From Chloroflexota bacterium (lineage in GTDB: Bacteria > Chloroflexota > Dehalococcoidia > FW602-bin16), in contig SCTZ01000179.1 in the NCBI GenBank assembly GCA_004297765.1, forward strand, positions 1 to 64,000: a stretch of DNA of 64,000 nt, in the 5' to 3' direction. Every line of letters starts with the position of its first letter. Position 1 is the stretch's first letter. Of the stretch, positions 60,134 to 64,000 are shown piece after piece. The position numbers were made by a program, and so were the translations under genes. Below the pieces are notes generated by a model. That model ran no database searches. It worked only from the letters and a program-made list of their open reading frames with translations, and had not been told where the DNA came from.

Positions 60134-61725
60134 TCACGACGGTAGAGGCAGGACGCATCGATCCTATCGCCCATCTGCAAAACATCGTCGACGCGGCCGC
60201 GCGGGTGGAGGCGGATGGCCGGGGACAGATCCACGTCTCCGTGCCGGTGGAACGGTTGGTGGAGACGTGCGCGACCGTGCACGGACTGCTGGCCGCGCCG
60301 CTCACGACCATGGTCGGCGTGGACGACCGCGCGAGGACGGGTCTGTTTCAGTTGGCCTACGTCTTCTCGACCGGCGGTCACTGGGTAAGCGTGGAAACAG
60401 GGATCGACCCGGCCCGGCCGCGCTTCCCATCGGTGACGCCGTGCCTTCCGGCGGCCCATTGGTATGAGCGTGAGGTGCAGGATCTGCTGGGGTTGATCCC
60501 GGAGGGTCACCCGGACCCGCGCCGGCTGGTCCTGCACGATGACTGGCCCGAGGGCATCTACCCACTGCGTAAGGATTTCGATCCCACGATCCCCGTCCCG
60601 CGCGTCGACGGGCCCAAACACCGCTTCCACCACCTACACGGCGAGGGCTTTGTCGAGATCCCGGTCGGGCCCATCCACGCCGGCGTCATCGAGCCGGGGC
60701 ACTTCCGTTTTGCCGCCATTGGCGAGGTGGTGCTGCACCTGGAGACGCGCCTGTTCTACACGCATCGGGGGATCGAGAAGCTGGCCGAGGGCAAGAGCCA
60801 TGATCAAGGCCTTCAGATCGCCGAGCGGGTCTGCGGCGCCTGCGCCTTCTCGCACGCAGTCTCCTACTGCCAGGCTATCGAAACCATAGCGGCGGTCGCC
60901 GTTCCGCCGCGAGCTCTCGCCCTGCGCACCCTTTTCCTCGAGCTGGAGCGGCTCTACAACCACGTGGGCGACCTGGGGAACATCTGCGCCGGGGTGGGCT
61001 TTGCCGTCGGAACCAGCCAGGGCAGCCGTCTCAAGGAGGAGCTGCAGCGGCTCAACGAGCGGCTCACCGGCCACCGCTTCCTGCGCGGCGTCTGCCGGGT
61101 GGGTGGAGTGCGGCGCGACCTGGACACGGCCGGCGCGCGCGACGCCTCAGAGACGCTGCGACGCGTGGAGGCCGAGTTCCGGCGCTTCGCCGAGCTGATC
61201 CTATCGACAGACGCTTTGTTGGACCGCATGACGGGCACAGGAATCGTGCCGACCAGGGCGGCCCACGACCTGGGCGCCGTGGGCGTGGCCGCGCGCGCCA
61301 GTGGCATCGACCGCGACGCGCGCCGCGACCATCCGCACGCCTGCTACGATCAGCTCGACCTGCACGTCCCCGTGCGAACTGAGGGCGACGTTCGCGCCCG
61401 CGCCCGGGTGCGCGTCGATGAGGCTCATGTATCATTCTCGCTAGCCCGCCAGGTGCTAGCTGGACTGCCTTCCGGTACATCGTCCGTATCTGTGCAGACG
61501 TTGCCCCCATACGCGACCGCCCTCGGCGTGACCGAGTCGCCGCGTGGGGAGAACGTGCACTGGGTTCGCACCGGCCCGGAAGGCAAGATCGACCGCTATC
61601 GCGTGCGCTCGGCTTCATTCTGCAACTGGCCGATCGTCGCGCTAGCCGTCCCCGGCAACATGGTGCCGGATTTCCCGCTCATCAACAAGAGCTTCGAGCT
61701 GTGCTACGCCTGCCTCGACCGATGA
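60130..61725 (+). CDS. hyfG: [NiFe]-hydrogenase large subunit (group 4, NuoC-NuoD fusion type)
   Basis: A 531-residue catalytic subunit. Residues 1 to about 165 form a NuoC-like domain (WYEREVQDLLGLIPEGHPDPRRL), and the rest is a NuoD-like large subunit. The NiFe ligands are all present: RVCGACAFSH (Cys235, Cys238) and CYAC (Cys525, Cys528). The usual DPCxxC becomes ELCYAC. The protein ends at Arg531, exactly where the maturation protease would cut, so there is no C-terminal peptide. Like CooH, it should need no endopeptidase. It overlaps hyfF by 4 bases. Confidence 0.92.
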   Translation: MITTVEAGRIDPIAHLQNIVDAAARVEADGRGQIHVSVPVERLVETCATVHGLLAAPLTTMVGVDDRARTGLFQLAYVFSTGGHWVSVETGIDPARPRFPSVTPCLPAAHWYEREVQDLLGLIPEGHPDPRRLVLHDDWPEGIYPLRKDFDPTIPVPRVDGPKHRFHHLHGEGFVEIPVGPIHAGVIEPGHFRFAAIGEVVLHLETRLFYTHRGIEKLAEGKSHDQGLQIAERVCGACAFSHAVSYCQAIETIAAVAVPPRALALRTLFLELERLYNHVGDLGNICAGVGFAVGTSQGSRLKEELQRLNERLTGHRFLRGVCRVGGVRRDLDTAGARDASETLRRVEAEFRRFAELILSTDALLDRMTGTGIVPTRAAHDLGAVGVAARASGIDRDARRDHPHACYDQLDLHVPVRTEGDVRARARVRVDEAHVSFSLARQVLAGLPSGTSSVSVQTLPPYATALGVTESPRGENVHWVRTGPEGKIDRYRVRSASFCNWPIVALAVPGNMVPDFPLINKSFELCYACLDR

Positions 61726-61748
61726 GAAACAGGACGAGGAGGATTCTC

Positions 61749-61811
61749 CCTGGGAGCGCGGGCGTCCCGCCCGCGCGAGACTCGCGCGGATGAGACATCC
61801 GCGCTCCCAGG
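61749..61811. repeat. Palindrome of the GGGAGCG family, copy in the hyf operon
   Basis: CCTGGGAGCGCGG is matched inversely by CCGCGCTCCCAGG at 61799-61811 around a GC-rich interior. It fills much of the 157-base hyfG-hyfHI gap. Confidence 0.75.
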
Positions 61812-61882
61812 TGGCATCGTCCCATAGAACCGATACGTTTCACATGAAGAACACGAACCGCCGCCAAAATTGAGGAACCGCC

Positions 61883-62788
61883 ATGCTGAACATTCTGCGC
61901 ACTAGCCTGCAGACCGGGCGAGTCACAACCGCCTATCCGGAGAAACCGGAAGATCGGGCCTGCCGCGGGCGTCCTTCGATCGATCCTGAGCGCTGCGATT
62001 GCACCGGCGCATGCGCGAGTGTCTGTCCGTCCGAGGCCATCACCCTTGGCCAGACCGCACAGCACGCCTGGCGCTGGCAGCTTGACCTGGCCCGCTGCGT
62101 CTACTGTGGGCTCTGCGCGGAGGTCTGTCCCAATGGCGCCCTGATCATGACCAACGAGTTCGAGCTTGCCACGCGCACGCGCGACGATCTGATCGTGGGC
62201 GTCACCCACGCGGATCGCGGACAGCGAGCCACGCTTGCCGTGGTCGACAATTCCGCGAGATCGCCCCAGTCGCGTGGCGGCGGGAACGCCGGCAGTCGTC
62301 TGAGTGATCGCATTCGCCGCCTCTTGAAGCGCTCCCTGCACATTCGCCACCTGGCGGGAGGCTCGGAGAACAGTTGCGACTGGGAGATCACCGCGCTGCT
62401 CAACCCCGTCTACGACGTACAGCGCCTGGGCATCGACTTTGTCGCCTCGCCCCGCCACGCCGACCTATTGCTGGTCACCGGGGCCATCACGCGCCACCTG
62501 GAGTCCGCCCTGCACGCCACCCACGAAGCCATGCCGGAGCCACGCCTGGTGGTGGCCGTCGGCGACGAGGCCTGTTCCGGCGGCATCCTCCAGGGCAGCT
62601 ACGCCGTCGCGGGCGGCGTGGACCGCTGCCTCCCCGTGGACGTCTACATCCCCGGCGACCCACCCTGCCCCCAGGCCCTCATCCACGGCCTCCTCATCGC
62701 CCTCGATAGATTGGAACCCAAGATGCGGCGGATCGAACTGACGAAGGGAATACTAGCAAAGGTCAAAATAGAGGCCCAAAAAGACTAA
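61883..62788 (+). CDS. Fused ferredoxin and hydrogenase small-subunit protein (HyfH-HyfI-like)
   Basis: A 301-residue fusion. Residues about 30-95 hold a two-cluster ferredoxin: the first set has odd spacing (Cys38, 40, 44, 48, CDCTGACASVC), and the second is canonical (Cys72, 75, 78, 82). A linker of about 60 residues leads to a NuoB/HycG-like small subunit (residues 160-275). There the proximal 4Fe-4S ligands differ: ENSC (Glu162, Cys165) for CxxC, GDEACSGG (Glu229, Cys231) and PGDPPCP (Asp259, Cys262) for PGCPP. The partner proteins are usually separate. Family membership is secure; whether the proximal cluster forms is not. Confidence 0.85.
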   Translation: MLNILRTSLQTGRVTTAYPEKPEDRACRGRPSIDPERCDCTGACASVCPSEAITLGQTAQHAWRWQLDLARCVYCGLCAEVCPNGALIMTNEFELATRTRDDLIVGVTHADRGQRATLAVVDNSARSPQSRGGGNAGSRLSDRIRRLLKRSLHIRHLAGGSENSCDWEITALLNPVYDVQRLGIDFVASPRHADLLLVTGAITRHLESALHATHEAMPEPRLVVAVGDEACSGGILQGSYAVAGGVDRCLPVDVYIPGDPPCPQALIHGLLIALDRLEPKMRRIELTKGILAKVKIEAQKD

Positions 62789-62789
62789 A

Positions 62790-62805
62790 GCTCTCTTGCG
62801 AGAGC
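62790..62805. terminator. Short hairpin after the hyf operon
   Basis: GCTCTC and GAGAGC around TTGC, starting two bases after the stop. It is GC-moderate with no clear U-tract, and it lies between convergent genes. Confidence 0.4.
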
Positions 62806-62847
62806 CTGAAGTCAGTGAATGAGGTTACCGGCCAAACGCTCGGACAG

Positions 62848-63117
62848 CTAGGAGGACTGGACGGCGTTGAGCTTCTTCATCAGACGGGACTTGCGGCGCG
62901 CGGCGTTGTTGGGGTGAATGACGCCTTTGCTCGCGGCTTTGTCCAGCGCCTTGACTGCCTGTAGGACAGCGGCAGGAGCTCCGGACGGATCTTTGGCCGT
63001 GACGGCTTTGGCCGCCTTGCCGACGTATGTTCTGACCGCGCTGACGATGGGCTTGTTGCGGCTCCTTCTGCGCTCCGAGACACGGGCCGCCTTAAGGGCT
63101 GATTTGGTGTTCGCCAA
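62848..63117 (-). CDS. rpsT: 30S ribosomal protein S20
   Basis: An 89-residue, basic, all-helical protein: ANTKSALKAARVSERRRSRN at the start and HPNNAARRKSRLMKKLNAV at the end are diagnostic of S20, which binds 16S rRNA in the small-subunit body. A TTG start has GGGAGG upstream. It is convergent with the hyf operon and is the only housekeeping gene outside the respiratory clusters. Confidence 0.96.
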   Translation of the reverse strand: MANTKSALKAARVSERRRSRNKPIVSAVRTYVGKAAKAVTAKDPSGAPAAVLQAVKALDKAASKGVIHPNNAARRKSRLMKKLNAVQSS

Positions 63118-63391
63118 GGTCTACCTCCCTACCTGCTGTCAGGACTGATCACTGGTGCAGTCTAGCCGGCACACAACGACTAAGTATACGTGATTTGGGC
63201 TCCGGTGTCCAGGTCCAAAACGACCACACGACCAGCCAAATCTTGAGCGCACCAGCACGGCCAGCGCCAGGAATGCTAACAGGAGAAGCACAGCCACATC
63301 CACTCGCGGTACCAGTCTTGCACAATCCCTGCATGCTCGACGAAGGGCTGTGGCAAGCATCGAGCGATAGCATGAGGATAAGGAGGTTACG

Positions 63392-63643
63392 ATGTCACGG
63401 TTCATCGATTACCATACCGAATTAAAGCTTCCGCAAGAGGCTATTCAGCAACTTGCCGATGAGGCGAAGAGCGGGAAGCGCGACCAATACGGGGTACGCG
63501 TGCTAGACGTGTACTACAATCCGCAAGGGAAGGTCTACTGTTACCTTGATGGCCCGAGCGAGGAAGCGATTCGCCAGCACCATCTAGCCTCTGGTGTCAC
63601 CTGCGACGAGGTGACACAGGTAGACTGTCTATCCTGTGCCTAG
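63392..63643 (+). CDS. DUF4242-like small protein
   Basis: An 83-residue protein with a ferredoxin-like alpha/beta pattern (ALKLP-like ELKLPQEAIQQLADEAKSG, then GVRVLDVYYNPQGKVYCYLDG, then EEAIRQHHLASGVTCDEVTQV). This resembles DUF4242/SCO4226-type proteins, some of which bind nickel. Two Cys end the chain (CLSCA). AAGGAGG precedes the ATG at ideal spacing. A nickel link would be interesting beside a hydrogenase, but that is only inference. Confidence 0.7.
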   Translation: MSRFIDYHTELKLPQEAIQQLADEAKSGKRDQYGVRVLDVYYNPQGKVYCYLDGPSEEAIRQHHLASGVTCDEVTQVDCLSCA

Positions 63644-63689
63644 TGGGCTCCCGCAGTGGTTGCCCACAATGCACGGATCATTGCCCCAT

Positions 63690-63722
63690 GCTGCCGCCAG
63701 CAGGGCATTTGCTGGCGGCAGC
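63690..63722 (+). terminator. Intrinsic terminator after the DUF4242-like gene
   Basis: Perfect 13-base arms GCTGCCGCCAGCA and complement with a 7-base loop, then CCTTTCTT. It is 46 bases after the stop. Confidence 0.8.
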
Positions 63723-63796
63723 CCTTTCTTAACGTAGATTACGTACGAATAGAGGGGGATTCATGAGGTGGCACTCAAGACAAGACGGCGCTTCAT

Positions 63797-64000
63797 GTGG
63801 GGGTCGCAAGAACGCTTGGGTTCAATAGGACCGGAGGCCGGATTGTCGAGATGTTGGACGAGGCTGTTGAAGCATTGCTGAACGACGGTCAACTCGTGGA
63901 ATCGTTTGGCATGGTTCATTTTGCTGGCTGGGCTTGGTCGATTACTTGTCACGCCCATCGCTGTAGGGGAGGAAAGCCTCTTAGTTCGGCACAGGTACTT
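63797..64000 (+). CDS. DUF3320-like fragment, incomplete at window end
   Basis: An open frame runs from a TGA at about 63764 to the window end. From the first GTG it reads VGVARTLGFNRTGGRIVEML and then DEAVEALLNDGQLVESFGM. This pattern (GF.RTG.RI.E...A...L...G.L) is like the small winged-helix DUF3320 domain at the C-terminus of large AAA helicases. No Shine-Dalgarno is seen, so it may be a gene fragment. The helicase at the start of the window lacks its C-terminus, but the strands differ and linkage cannot be shown. Confidence 0.4.
   Translation, partial: MGVARTLGFNRTGGRIVEMLDEAVEALLNDGQLVESFGMVHFAGWAWSITCHAHRCRGGKPLSSAQVL

Noticed and set aside
63170-63390. RNA gene between rpsT and the DUF4242-like gene
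   Set aside because: No tRNA-like arms or strong hairpins could be traced by eye; I see nothing there.

Overview
The window is bacterial, GC-rich (except in a few intergenic stretches), densely coding, and uses many GTG and TTG starts with good Shine-Dalgarno sequences. It carries a full 14-subunit nuo operon, a nar cluster laid out like that of Thermus (cytochrome c, G, H, J, I, then transporters), a group-4 type [NiFe] hydrogenase operon and many interspersed palindromic repeats. This suggests a Chloroflexota-like or otherwise deep-branching, possibly thermophilic, facultative respirer. No rRNA or single-copy marker other than rpsT is present, so the phylum is inference only.

Layout. 1-9.7 kb: an accessory island with a 994-residue helicase-like ATPase that seems to lack its C-terminal half, a P-loop kinase, and a dense cluster of small toxin-antitoxin modules: two MNT/HEPN pairs, two VapBC-type pairs, one HicBA pair whose 57-residue HicA is easy to miss, and a DUF2281-type antitoxin. 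An Mrr-N-like winged-helix protein also lies here, and part of its locus is duplicated. 10-25.5 kb, minus strand: nuoA to nuoN in canonical order, encoding respiratory complex I. Its intergenic gaps, and even some coding sequences, are invaded by palindromic repeats and MITE-like elements. 25.9-30.6 kb: two translationally coupled histidine kinases, a HEAT-repeat protein and a small cysteine-rich protein. 30.6-50.2 kb: the nitrate/nitrite region. It has a di-heme cytochrome c, narGHJI, two NarK-type carriers, two SLAC1/TehA-type carriers, a formate/nitrite channel and a GAF-sensor/LuxR-type two-component system. A 23-bp phased repeat with a dyad lies upstream of the cytochrome gene. 50.2-54.7 kb: repeats, an orphan HicB, a membrane protein, an old-yellow-enzyme family flavoprotein and an ArsR regulator. 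54.7-62.8 kb, plus strand: a consensus promoter, a c-di-AMP (ydaO-type) riboswitch with a terminator, then hyfB-C-E-F-G and a fused ferredoxin/small-subunit gene. 62.8-64 kb: rpsT, a DUF4242-like protein and a DUF3320-like fragment running off the end.

Together the window encodes two related ion-pumping machines (complex I and a Hyf-like membrane hydrogenase) and a membrane nitrate reductase or nitrite oxidoreductase, so quinone-linked anaerobic or microaerobic energy metabolism is the theme. The most interesting point is the hydrogenase operon. It appears to be controlled by a c-di-AMP riboswitch, its large subunit ends exactly at the maturation-cleavage residue, and its small subunit is fused to a ferredoxin and has lost or shifted most canonical proximal-cluster cysteines.
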